In this document: piece by piece, positions 20,162 to 31,652 of the stretch
Position numbering within the stretch: position 1 is the first letter of the stretch
Layout: each line of letters starts with the position of its first letter
Assembly: GCF_932526225.1 (NCBI RefSeq)
Contig: NC_064039.1
Coordinates: 6,027,001 to 6,091,000 of the forward strand
Direction: 5' to 3'
Length of the DNA stretch: 64,000 nucleotides
Source: Nematostella vectensis
Taxonomy: Eukaryota > Cnidaria > Anthozoa > Actiniaria > Edwardsiidae
Translations under genes and position numbers: made by a program
Notes under the pieces: model-generated
The model's database searches: none
The model's input: the letters and a program-made list of their open reading frames with translations, nothing else
Told to the model about the DNA's origin: nothing

Positions 20162-23100
20162 CTAACTAAATCTTGCGACCTTTGATGGCAGTGATTCTGA
20201 AACAACAAGAGGACAGAAATGAGAATTTTAATCTTTATGCAGCACACTTAGACACGGAGAGGCATACACAGGGTGGGTAGATAAAGTAAATAAAGATATA
20301 TAAAATAAAGTCATATTTCAACATTTCTAGGAAAGAGCAAGCAAAAGAGTCTATGGTTATGCTATGGCAAACTAATCTTGGAGGGGGGGAGGGGGGGTAG
20401 GGCATCCCAACTCCAACCCCTCCCTAAGTCTGGCCCTACCAGTTAAAGAGATTATCTGGTATCCTAGCACTGCGCCTTTGTGAGTTTGAGTGGGGCCCAG
20501 TAACATGATCCCATCAAGACCTCACCTGAAGGGGGTGCTCCGGGTGCATCCCCATTACGCACACGTGCACCATACATGGCATCCAGCATCTGCTGTTGAC
20601 GTAACATCACGTTTCCAGGGTAACCCATCATGTGGGGAGGCATACCCTGTCCACCTGGCATGATGGAATTGCGGGAAGATGCCGCTACCTGCTGGCGACG
20701 CTGCTGCTCCTGCAACAGGTACAGGTGCTCTCTACTATAAGCTTCATGAGAGGTGGGCGTGAACCCAGGCTGTTCCAGGAACTTCCTGCTATCCAGGTCC
20801 ATGAACTGACCCTTGGGAGATCGACTCTGTGCAGCTGCAAGTTCATATGCATGCTGACGACTCATCTGTGCCATACTAGGGGCGGCCGAAGGGTGGTACT
20901 GAAGTGGTGGGATCCCTTCGGCGGTCCTCTTGCCCTGGTACATGGTGTAGGGGCCCATCTGTTGTGTCATGTGTGAGTACCGCTGTGCCTCCTCAGGTGT
21001 TCGCATAAAGTTTCTGGACATCATTCCTGGTGGCATTCCACGCTCTGGGCCTCGTTCTGTGGTCATGTCCAGATCCACAAATGATCCCTTCTTGGGACTT
21101 TCCCTGTTTGGAGCCATCTCCTTTAGTAAGGAGGTGAATGACATCCTCTGCTCAGCTGGTTTATCATCCTCTGGACCCACAGGCTCTTTTCCTCCAGGTG
21201 GAGCACCATTAAACAGCTCTTCCAGGAAACTCTTGGGCTGTGCACCACCCCCTGGGGCAAGCTGTGGGGGTGGCCAGCTCTTGAATGAAGTTGGCCGTTC
21301 CTGAGGTTGTGAGGGTGGCCGTGCAGCTTGGTCCAGAGCAGGGGAGGATCTTCTGCTATCCGGATTAGACACACCATCTCTTGGCTTGGGATCAGAGACT
21401 AAAGGAGGCGGCGAACGTCTTGGAGCTGTAACAACAGCAGGCTTGGTTTCGGAGGGGCGTTCAGAATCTGAGCATGAACTTGCTGGTGAGCCAAGGATTG
21501 AGCGTATTGACATTCCTACACCCTTTTTCTGAGCATCTTGAGCCTCCTTGCTGGCTGGGTCAGCGGGTTGATCTCCTTCTTTATGGCCGTTCTGTGCGCC
21601 ATCTTGGTTATCTTGCTCCTGTAGGTGTGGCGATCCTTTAGTCTCGTCTGCAACAGCAAGTTAATTGCAATGAAGCTACAGCAACATCATAAGATGGTTT
21701 TAAAGGTATACAGACAGGAGCAAAAAATGGCACAGTTCAAATTGTAAGGTTGTGTTAGCTTATATTTGCTTGATTTTTTGCACAGATGTTCCTTGTGTAA
21801 TATAAAATAAAATAAGCTTTAGTATTTTTTGGTAGATAATCCTTTCTTGAGATTTGGCAAAATGTAACTCTTGATTTGTCTGAAATTGCCCAATTTGGGC
21901 GAAATTGCTGCTTTTTTCAAAATCTATGGCAACTTTGCTCAATCATATCTCAAGATCATCTACCAAAAAATACTAAAGCTTGTTTTGTTTTATTTTATTT
22001 TATGAAAGGAACCTCTAGGCAAAATATAATCAAAATGTAAGCAAACACAACCTTACAATTTAAATTTTGCCACTTTTTGCCCCTGTCAGGTATACAATGT
22101 TATTGTAATGTTAAATTGAAAGTCAAGAAAAGTATTCAAACCCGAGTTTTTTGAAGGTTGGTCCATTCCAGGCTCTGGTTTATCAACTCCGGTGTGAGTG
22201 GAGGGGCTCATAATGACGCTGGTTGCTCTACCCTGGGACCATGGGGCGGGTCCCCGTGGCATGCCTTGTGGATAGGGGCTTTGCTGAGGACCAGGTCCCA
22301 TCATCCTGTTGTAGTACTGTTGCGGAGGGAAGCCCTGGTTCAACACTTGGCTTCTAGGAGGCATCTCAGCTTGCTCGGACTCACGTTTGTCTTTCTCTGT
22401 GGTCATGGATGAGGGTGTTGGCTCACCAGATGTTGACACAGGCACTGTGCGCTGTCCAGGCGACATAGAATGATTGCTATCTGGAGTTCTGGCTGCTTCA
22501 CTTTGGTCACCAGGGGGTTTACCAGGTGGGCTTGCCTGGCCAGGATTCTGAAAGCGGGAAATGAATCCGGCAGGTAGATGTTGTCCAGGTCGCTGCATTT
22601 GGTCACCGCTTGGTGCTCTCTGCAGCCTGGGAGGGTACCCCATCATCTGTTGCATGCCACCCTCTGTGGAACCTACACCAACTTTCATCCCCATGGGACC
22701 CTGGAGCCTAGGTGGTACTCCTCCCTGTGGCCCAAACTGTCCAGGGTAGGATGGGGATCCCATTTGAGGGCGTACAGCCCCTTCCATGCCCTGTGGAAGA
22801 CGTTGTGATGATTGACTTGAAGGTACATTTAGGGACGCTTCAGGCCCAGCCATTTGAGCCCCTGATGTGGCAACAGGTGGTTGACCAGTGGGACCTTTTT
22901 GGTAAACCACAGGAGGACCCTGGGGACCAAGATGACCACTCATAGGCATGGGCCCAGGCATGCGCTGCATTCCTTGCGCTGGGCCGGCAACTCCATCACC
23001 CGGTGGGCGTGGGTAAGGCATACGTCCCTGCACTCCTTGTGGATACCCTATTCCCTGTGGACCTCCCATGGGAGCTCTAGTCAAGTGGGGAGGGGTGTAG

Positions 23101-26100
23101 CCAGGAGGGTATTGGTTAAATTGTTGTGGAGGCACTCCATATCGTGCAATTGCATTGTACATGTTTTGGTAGAACTCAGGTGGATACATTGGCCTTCCAT
23201 CAGGCCCAAACCCTCCCGGAGGGAACGATGAGAAGTTTGGCGGGGGTCGCCCTGCGCCCATCATGGGGTTACCACCCATTTGATTCATAGGCATGTTATT
23301 TGGGAACTGGTACGGCATGTTCCCTGCACCAGCCTGCATCATGGAAGGACCTCCCATTTTTCTATCCATGGCAGGCTCTGGTAAAAAATCATCAACTGAG
23401 TACCCCTTTTTCTTTTGTAACTTTTGCATTTCTTTTCGCCGGGTCTTGCGAAGTTCTTCTTCAAAGTCTTCATCACTGTTTTCCTGGTCTTCAGGAAAAT
23501 GTTTCTTGATTTGACGATTGAAGGCAGCCTCTAGAGTGTTTCCCATCTTGGTGTACACTGTAATATGGCAAAGCAAGGAGACCACTTAGTGTATAAAGGA
23601 AAGCAAGAGGGTAGCTGCAAGGCATACTTACTGCTGTCTGGTCCATTATACTCAAGGCAGTTCTCAAACATAAGTTTCATATCACTCTGGAACTGAAAGC
23701 AAGATAAAAGGACTAAGATGATGATGTAGAGTTACTATGTTATTGGTTGGAAAAGTACTTGCAGAAGACAAATTTAAGAGACCTAAAGAATTGTTTAACT
23801 TGTACCTAAAACCCTGTACCTTAGAGGAGGGTCAAATAAATAATACTCGTAGATAGTCAAAATAAAACTACAGAGCACAACTGCACATAATTACCTCATC
23901 CAGGGTAGCATACTTGCTTGTGTCTAACTTTTCCTCAATGGTCGACAAATCCATTGGGTTCTAACAGGAAAAAAGACAGCATTGTAATCAAGGGAGAGAC
24001 ATTAATAAATTATTTATGGGTTCATATTTAACTCAATAGACTTATCCCAAAAGAGCGCCCTCTTTCAATAAGGAAAGTAAGAGTACATACCTACAAGTCA
24101 CAAGAATAAATCTATTTCAAGTTAAAATTTCATTGTACTTTTATTCATTTCTGTTGCCATATATGATTTTTTCTTTCACAATAGGATGTCAAAGGAAAGA
24201 CAAAACAATAAACTTGCCAATCAGGCTATACTAAATTACCTCAATGATCTCATGATATTGTGGGGCATAAGACTCATCCACTGGCTCGAGGAAAGGCCAG
24301 GCATTGTTGTGCTTTTTTAGGTAATCAAGAACTAAAAAAAATAAAGAATACAATAATTACAGTGCTCTGTGTTTAGTATTCAATTTCATTTTAGAGGAAA
24401 ATAAGGGGTTGATCATAAATATCTGGTGTTCATTTGAAAAGCCATTAAAAAACTTTTTTATACCTTTATACATTCCAGTGTACAAATCTTCATCTCGGTC
24501 CTCCTCACTATAATGCAAATATAAACACTATCAAGAAACTAGACACATTTGCACAGTTTTCATCTGAAATCAAGGCTACACTAGTTGTATTCCTCTAATT
24601 AAGGGGCTCCATTTATTTTTTGTTATTGCCAAATTTTAACGGATTTAAGGAAAATGGGTTGTTTTAGATTTTCCTGCCAAAACCTGACATTATTCCCTCG
24701 ATTCAATCTCCTTTCATGCGGCCAAGAAAATTTACAAATATCTGTAGAAAATTCACTTTTCAATCAAATTCAATTTTTTCAGAATTTGATAGCTTATCTA
24801 TGCTTTGTTTTTGCTAGAGTGAAAGGTTTTAAGAACTTTACATTCCCTAGGAGTAGAGGTGACAGTGCAAGACACTGGCAACATTTTCATATGATTTAGT
24901 CACATATGTACCAGCTAGGAGGCAGCGGTTTACGCTCCCGCTTCTCGAGATCTTCTCTGTCTTTGCTGTTTTCATCATTGTTGTCATCACTTGATGCATT
25001 GGAGTTAGTATTGAATTCAGAGAGCTCCCCATTAGCTATCATCCACTGCCTCTCTTCTCGTAGGCGAGCTCGCTCTGCACGTTCTACAAAAAAGGAATAT
25101 CAAAAAGGAGGGTTAAAACGGCCTCATGTGTTGTTGGACATGCAACAGAAAAGGTAATGCCTCCTTTTCAATTGAAATAAGGACCAAAGGAAAGTGATGA
25201 ATAGGGTAAATGTGTATAATTGCTTAAAAATTGACCTAATTACCTAACTAAAATCCATAATTCTTGAAAGTCTAAGGTAAGGGAATTTTGGGTGGGTTAT
25301 CATTGGGCAGAACACCCCTTACCTACTGCAGCTGCTTTGCAAAAAAAAATATTACAATAGCTCAATGCAAGAGTCTGGATGCAATGGGTGTGAGATCAAC
25401 TTTTCAGTAACAAGATAACTCTAGAGTTACCCTGGGTACCAGAGCCTCCAGACTTCTCTCGCCCAGTGCCACTCAGCCAAAATGCTGCACAAGCAAAGCA
25501 AGGAGGCTCTGGGCAGCCGAGAAGGTTTTTCCAGTTCCAGAAATACAGATTTTGTATTCTGTAGCTGATTGGTCAAAAAGTAACACAAACGATATTGGTC
25601 AATGTACCCATATTTGGGATTAGCTTTAAAAAAAGGTTGTTTCGCAAAGGTTGAAAGTTCAGCTGTTCGATCGCGTGTTGGTTTTGCTTACACATAAGTA
25701 CACATGGATTTCAACACTAGTTTCGACAACGGTCTTTGATTCTTCTTTTTGTTTTCGGGCTGGAGCTGCAGGGCTCTTTCATTTTGTACCAAAGGTGAAG
25801 TTGAAGATGGAGCTAAGCCCACCCACATTGGGGCGCTAACAGTGACATTCTGAGGCTTTTCTAACCTATCGCTCTAAATTGCTCACATGTCCTTGTGTTT
25901 GTTGATTTGAATTTTTGCAGTTCTCTATCAATGATTTCTTTACATTCTCTAGCTTTTTATGTTGCCTTACGCAGGTGGTTTCTTATTGTAGTGTTTCTTG
26001 GTAAAGAATAATAAACACACGTTTTACGAATCACTCCTACTTTGTCTTAGAGCCAGTAAACACATTAAACTTGCCTAAAGAAGTGTTATTGCAGATATGA

Positions 26101-29100
26101 TGGAAATTAGTGCTAGAAAATTTCTCCATGGGCAATTCAGCAATACATTAAAATAAATGAAAATGACAACAAAACTTTGAAAGCTTACAGCTCTCGTGTT
26201 GTGTGACTGATGGCATACCCGCAAAACCAGTTTAGGCATGTAATTCGAGACTGGAACTAAAAAAGGCTACTCGCCCGCCCAGGGCTTACTCGCTTCGCTC
26301 GTCGTTGCATTTTGGCTAAGCGTCATTGGATGAGAGAAGTCTGGAGGCTCTGGAACCCAGGATACTCCGGAGTTTAATAGATCTAAAACTCAATCCAACT
26401 TACTAAAATAGGCCACACTAAGAAATAAAATGACTTTTTGGGAGAAAATTCAAGCAACAAAACACACAGAAAAACATAAAAATGACTGTGCCCTTCACGA
26501 CAAAAAAAATTTGAATCTTTCTATGAAAATAAATCATTTCTGATAAAGAAACTTGTTCTGCCTATTGGCACTATTTTATTGCTGAAGTCCAAAATAGTCT
26601 ATGGATAATGATATTTTCCAAAGTAATAACATGCAATATAAACCTTTTTGCCGTTTCTCTGCAACAAGCTGTTTTTCTTTCTCCTTCTCCTCATCTTCTT
26701 GTTTCTTGCTCTCCGCTGCCCTTTCCTTGTCCAGTTGTTCCTCTTCGTCATCTTCTCTATCCTCCTCATCTCTGAGACTTGACTTAAGTGCAATGCGTTC
26801 AGATGCTCGCCGTGGGGCCATTTCAAGAAGCAGCTTCTTTTGCAAAGCCTTTTCCTGGTGTTAAACAATAAAAAAACTGCCATAAGAAAGGTTATATAAA
26901 TACTACACTAAAAGATTTTTATCTGGTAGCCCTATCCTGTTTTTTTTTTTACTAAAGTGTCTTTGAAACAACAACATGAAAAACCGGTACTCTCCGGATA
27001 AATGACCCCATGTTTTTGTTTCTTTACCGGATGCAGATACAGCAACAACAAGTGAGGACTACACATCAAAACTATCATTCTCTTGTAAGAAGCAACAACA
27101 TCATTGATGTAATCTCTGAAAATTGACCCTTTGTTTTATCTTTTGTTGTAGTTGTTGTAGGTTGTAGTTATAGCGTCCAAATTGCGCAATAAGTTAAACA
27201 AGCAAAAAATAAAGTGGAAATCATAGAAGTTAGCCAAGAGTGTACTGTAACAGGCTTATTACACAAACAAGTAGTGTGAATAGACAGTGGATACCTTTGT
27301 ATCAATCATCTTCGTGATTTCCGGGACAAAGTCTTCAGAGAGCGTTTGGTAGAGCATTTTTTCGTCTCGATTCTTGCTTTTCTTGAAAGACTCTGCTAGT
27401 TCTTCCCACTCAGTAGCAGTTGAGCACACTAGCATCCACTGGGGGCCTTTTTTTTCTGAGTTTTCCTCCTCGGTGTCTTCTTCACTGGACTCCTCGCTGC
27501 TTGAGCTTCATTTGAGAGAAAACAAAAATAATCATCAAGAAGCCATCCTTGATTAGACACTGTCATTAACTATAATAATATAATGTTGAATATTACAATA
27601 TTTCTTAGACAAATCAATACCAATCAGTAGAAAAATGAGCAATATTACATGAGATTGCTCCTAAAAATATTTTTAAAAATGGTAAAAAAGATATTTTGTC
27701 AACAAAAAGCTTATGAATTACAATATACCCAAATTTCTTATCAACATTTCAGTTTGATAATTAGGTGAGCTGCAGTACATAGCAACATTAAAAATATTCA
27801 ATATGATTACCTAGTAATAAAATCAGATTCAGACTCTGATGATGAAGATACCCTCTTCTTCTTTTTCCCTTTCTGCTTTTTTTTCTGTTTCCTTTTCTTT
27901 TTTGCTTCCAATTTCTTCTTCTTCTTTTCTTTTTTCAGTTCCTTATCTTTCGCTTCCTGGCTAACTTCTGGAGTCTCTTTGTATAACCGGGTACCGTAGA
28001 AGTACCAGTAAACGTTTCCACTGGCGTCTGTGCCAAGGGGCTCCACTCGCAAACTGTCTGCGTCTAGCCCTTTTAACAAGTCTGGAACGTCGCCGACGTC
28101 AAGGCGGAAGTCACACAAGTCGTGGAGAATTTCAACTTTTTGCTGGGTTGTAAGTTGGCTGAAAATGTCACAATGGCGTAAGTCATAGAGACCTGGAAGT
28201 ATCATAAATAGACTTTTAAAGTGTCGATTATGAGAAAACAGTTTTACCGTGTTTTAAACAAAAAAACTTGATTTTCCTAATTTGTACATGTATATTATTA
28301 ATATTAATAAGTAATCAAACAGTTTTCTTGTTCAATTGAAACTTGAGAGTTTTTAAATTGCACTCCCCAAAGATGGCTCATACAATTATGATTACCTATA
28401 CTTAAAGGTGAAAGGATGTGCAGCAGTGGGAATTCATGTTATAGTGACTTACAGGCTTTTGTATCATGAAAGTTATAAGGCAGTTCGCTCAAGCATTGAT
28501 GGTACCAATCTTTAGAATTAATTATTTTTTTAGCCTCATCTTGTTATTAGAGAAAATATATTTTGGGCAGCAATGGCTAAGAGAGGTCAATAGCACAGAT
28601 AGAAATGAACCAACTTTCAAACATGCTAATAGCTATCAATACAACTAATTTGTAACAGTTTCATTCATCTGGGGTCAAATGGGGGCTGACTGTGTTGTCA
28701 GAAACCCTACAGAAATGATAGAAAACATAATGAAACTGCATGCAGTAACTTGTAACTATGCTCTGTCCATGTTTAGGGGTATCTAAAAATTATAGTAAAG
28801 AAAGAGTATCTTCTTGAAATGCTTTTATTTCCTGATCTTAATAATTAAAACAGGGGCATTTAGACTAAATACATGATAAGGTACAGCTTAGGAGGAAAAC
28901 ATGTGGGAAACAAATTGGATAAAAATAAAACTGGTAAAAAACCTGTTAATAGCCACAACGAGAGGACGTTTCTTTTTATTATATCATTATTATTATATAA
29001 CAGGTTTACTTATGCATTTCCTAAAGGCTTAATGAAGCTTATCCTATTTGTTGTGGCGATGGCGAATACGGCAAGGAAAAAGCACATCGCAATTGCACGT

Positions 29101-30947
29101 TCTATATTTTGAGATCACCGGCTAAACCTGTCACAAATCAAGATCAAACCTGAGTGGAATAATAAGTCTGGAAAGTGTTTCTGTTTGAGGAAAACGTAAA
29201 AACGCTGTGACGAGAGGGGAATAATGTAAACACACAAAAATTTCACATAAATTTACCTGTAAGGACTCTCACTCAATGGGTTTGGCTTGCCCAGCTCATC
29301 TTGCCAGCGTATTTTCAGCACTTCCGATAGGTATGGTTCGAAGTTATCAGCGCTTTAAAAAATAAAAAGATTAGAGATTTTTATTAATTGGAGGCATAAA
29401 ATCAAGAGGAAAATAACTTCGTTCACGGTACCAGCGAGTGAAAACGCGTACGCAGTTAGGTTACAACGAAACGAACAATAGCAATTTACAACCGAGGATG
29501 GAAACTGACAAGACTATTATAAAACCAAACAACCAAGGTTGATCAATTCAACACTAGAAACGGAGGGAGTTTTTAGAGAGCAAGAAAGATAAATATTTAA
29601 AAGACATTTACGACCAGCATTTACGAGCATTGTGGTAAGAGTTTTACAAAACCACGAAAAATCAAGTGAGTTTACTTCCTAAGTAGGGAGACTTAATTTG
29701 TGAAGATAAAAAGGAAAACGATTATTTTACATGTCATGACTTATTCACATTTTCTTGTCAATGGAGAAAAAAAAGAGGGGGAAATATATACTTTTACACT
29801 GATGTTATTCAAATTGAACTGGCGAAGACGAGTAAGAATTGAAATAAAAATTGCCGCCATGTCCCAATTAGCATATCTCAAATGTTATTATTAAAAAAAC
29901 AAAGTGTTTTACAGCAAGAAACATGGTAATTAAATACAGGGAATGATGAATTTAGGGAAAATCGGATGAACAGATTTTAGCGAGTAACAAACACGGTGCG
30001 TGCACTAACGTCGTAAGCAACCTAAAACGCATGGCTCTATTTCCAACTGTCAACATTACATCCGCAAAACAGTGAACTAATAATTCTAGATCTGACCCGA
30101 ATGGCAAAGAAAAACTTATTAGTACTATAAAATATTCCTTATAATATCAATCGGGGGCATAATACATGTACAACAGAACAAGTAAGAAATTTCAAGTGTC
30201 ATATTTTGTAACACGAAGGACGATCAAGAATTCAATTTTGGCAACCACCCGAATTCGCAACAATAAAAGCCACGAGAAAAACTCGAAATTATTGAACGAA
30301 AAAATCGAAAAATAGGAAACTTCTATGTTTTGATGTAATTAAAGTGTTTCCTTAGCTATGCACTTACTGATTCTTCGGGTTTAGTAGGGCTGAAAAGAGA
30401 TAAATGAGGACAAAGTTGCTCTTACTTGATGTCTTTATTTCCAGTGAACAAACCCTTCAATAAACTAGCGTGTAGGTCGGCAAGGAATCTGTTATAGGAG
30501 TCCTCCTTAGAACCATCCAGCAGTAGAGCGTCTTCTAAGTCCTGAAATATGAAAATGACATTTATTTTAAGCGTATACAGGACTCAAGTGTCCTCCTAGA
30601 TTACTGATAGCTTTGCCATGTACTTTCGTGTGAGATCAATGTGCATTCGGCCTTGTGTTGAATGGTAGTCTTGTCGCGGGAGAGAGGAAAAAATGTATAA
30701 ACAATTAACAGAAAGGATATGGGGGTTAAAAACGATAATGGACCAAGAGCATGTGTTATACGACAATACTTGTAGGAATTAAATACCTCATCACGTAATA
30801 TGGAGAGATCTGGTGGGGTGAAGTTCAAAGGATATAACGAAACTTTACCTCGATCTCAAAGTCAGTGAGGCCAAAAGCAGTGCGAAATAGCGAGCAAAAG
30901 TGTGCGATACTAGGCACTTCCCACCATGACCGAATATCTGGAGGCAT
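20162..30947 (-). CDS. CECR2: CECR2-like DDT/bromodomain chromatin-remodelling subunit (14 exons, 1362 aa)
   Basis: CECR2 partners the ISWI ATPases SMARCA1/SMARCA5 in nuclear remodelling complexes and reads acetyl-lysine. Exons: 30947-30849, 30541-30426, 29352-29257, 28158-27811, 27505-27295, 26854-26644, 25083-24912, 24507-24464, 24331-24240, 23960-23895, 23692-23632, 23557-22142, 21647-20526, 20196-20162. They total 4089 nt and are in phase throughout. The N-terminus [20 protein letters not shown] and [16 protein letters not shown] are hallmarks of the family's DDT-type region (residues 4-150). A Lys-rich block follows near residue 185, then an acidic/basic coiled region, then the bromodomain (about 425-510) with [15 protein letters not shown] and the Asn of ENCLEYNG. 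The C-terminal half is Pro/Gly/Met/Gln-rich and disordered. Donors at 22142 (GTTTGA) and 26644 (GTTTAT) are weak. The start ATG lies in a possible acceptor context (ATGCCTCCAG), so an upstream first exon is possible. Confidence 0.95.
21706..22095. mobile_element. 390-bp foldback MITE filling most of a CECR2 intron
   Basis: Almost the whole element is an inverted repeat with arms of about 150 bp. The ends GTATACAGACAGGAGC and (reverse) GTATACCTGACAGGGGC are followed on both sides by AAATTGTAAGGTTGTGTT and by TTTTTTGGTAGAT blocks. It occupies 390 of the 494 bp of the intron between the two largest CECR2 exons. No coding content. Confidence 0.85.
25431..26361. mobile_element. Non-autonomous TIR element, about 930 bp, in a CECR2 intron
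   Basis: The left end CCTGGGTACCAGAGCCTCCA continues to GACTTCTCTC and AGCCAAAATGC. The right end in reverse complement reads CCTGGGTTCCAGAGCCTCCA with the same continuation. The arms are about 55 bp. The interior has no transposase-like frame. No clear target duplication was found. Confidence 0.8.
28205..30425. other. CECR2 introns flanking exon 3, nothing recognised
   Basis: AT-rich intron sequence on both sides of the exon at 29257-29352. I found no array, inverted repeat or additional exon. Confidence 0.45.
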
Positions 30948-31652
30948 AAGAAAATCAGGCTGGTGAGTATACCGACCTTAGGTCGGCTAGACTAAGTTCC
31001 GATTAACAAGGGAAAAAGAATAATGAGAGAGCACAAATACCTTCCATGACAGGCCATGAAAACAGATGGCTGACTACAGAGTACACAATGACGACACACA
31101 GCCACGACCCTGGCACATCGTACATACGGGGATTTGGGATGTGTCGTGTTATGAACAAAGTGCCCTCTATCATTTAGCCCCTACAAAAGTTGCGTCCCCC
31201 GCATAAAGAATGAAATAAAAGTTACCCGAAAAATACGGAACCCAATAAACTTGTCACCACAAACTCAAAGCTATGTATAATTGTTTGAGTCGTAGTATCT
31301 TTTCGAGATTTTTATTTTAAGATTACTTTTAATGAGCTGTTTCAACCGCGCGAGAAAGTTTATTACTTTGGATACCTTTTAACATGTACATCGGAACTAA
31401 AACAACGAAAAAAAAAATGGTATGAACGGCATCTGGAATTGGAAAAATTTTTCATAAACAAAAGAAATAACAAATACCGGCTTATTTTGATGCGTGGGTA
31501 TCCTGTGTTATAATGATGGTGCATTGTGGGTATAAACATGGCGCCCTAGCAGCGATCTAAACTATCGCTTGGAGATGAAGGAAGAAACCTCCAAAATGAC
31601 TCTGATCAGAACCCTATAGCGGAGTCGGCTGGTATAATCACCACATGCAGCC
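30948..31652. promoter_or_regulatory. Shared head-to-head promoter region of CECR2 and LRRIQ1
   Basis: Only about 705 bp separates the two divergent start codons, so the promoters must share this space. Visible motifs include GCATTGTGGGT at 31522-31532, which resembles half of the ZNF143/Staf promoter motif. CATGGCGCC is nearby, resembling a YY1-type ATGGCG core. No TATA box is obvious, as expected for broadly expressed genes. Motif assignments are tentative. Confidence 0.55.

Noticed and set aside
20632-23231. Plus-strand open frames of 60-116 residues opposite CECR2
   Set aside because: Shadows of the GC-richer Pro/Gly/Gln coding exons 22142-23557 and 20526-21647; no family resemblance.
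28158-28205. Extension of the CECR2 exon to 28205 ([10 protein letters not shown])
   Set aside because: The upstream exon ends in phase 2, and joining at 28189 gives a stop. The acceptor CATTTTCAG at 28159 keeps the frame and matches the human alignment better.
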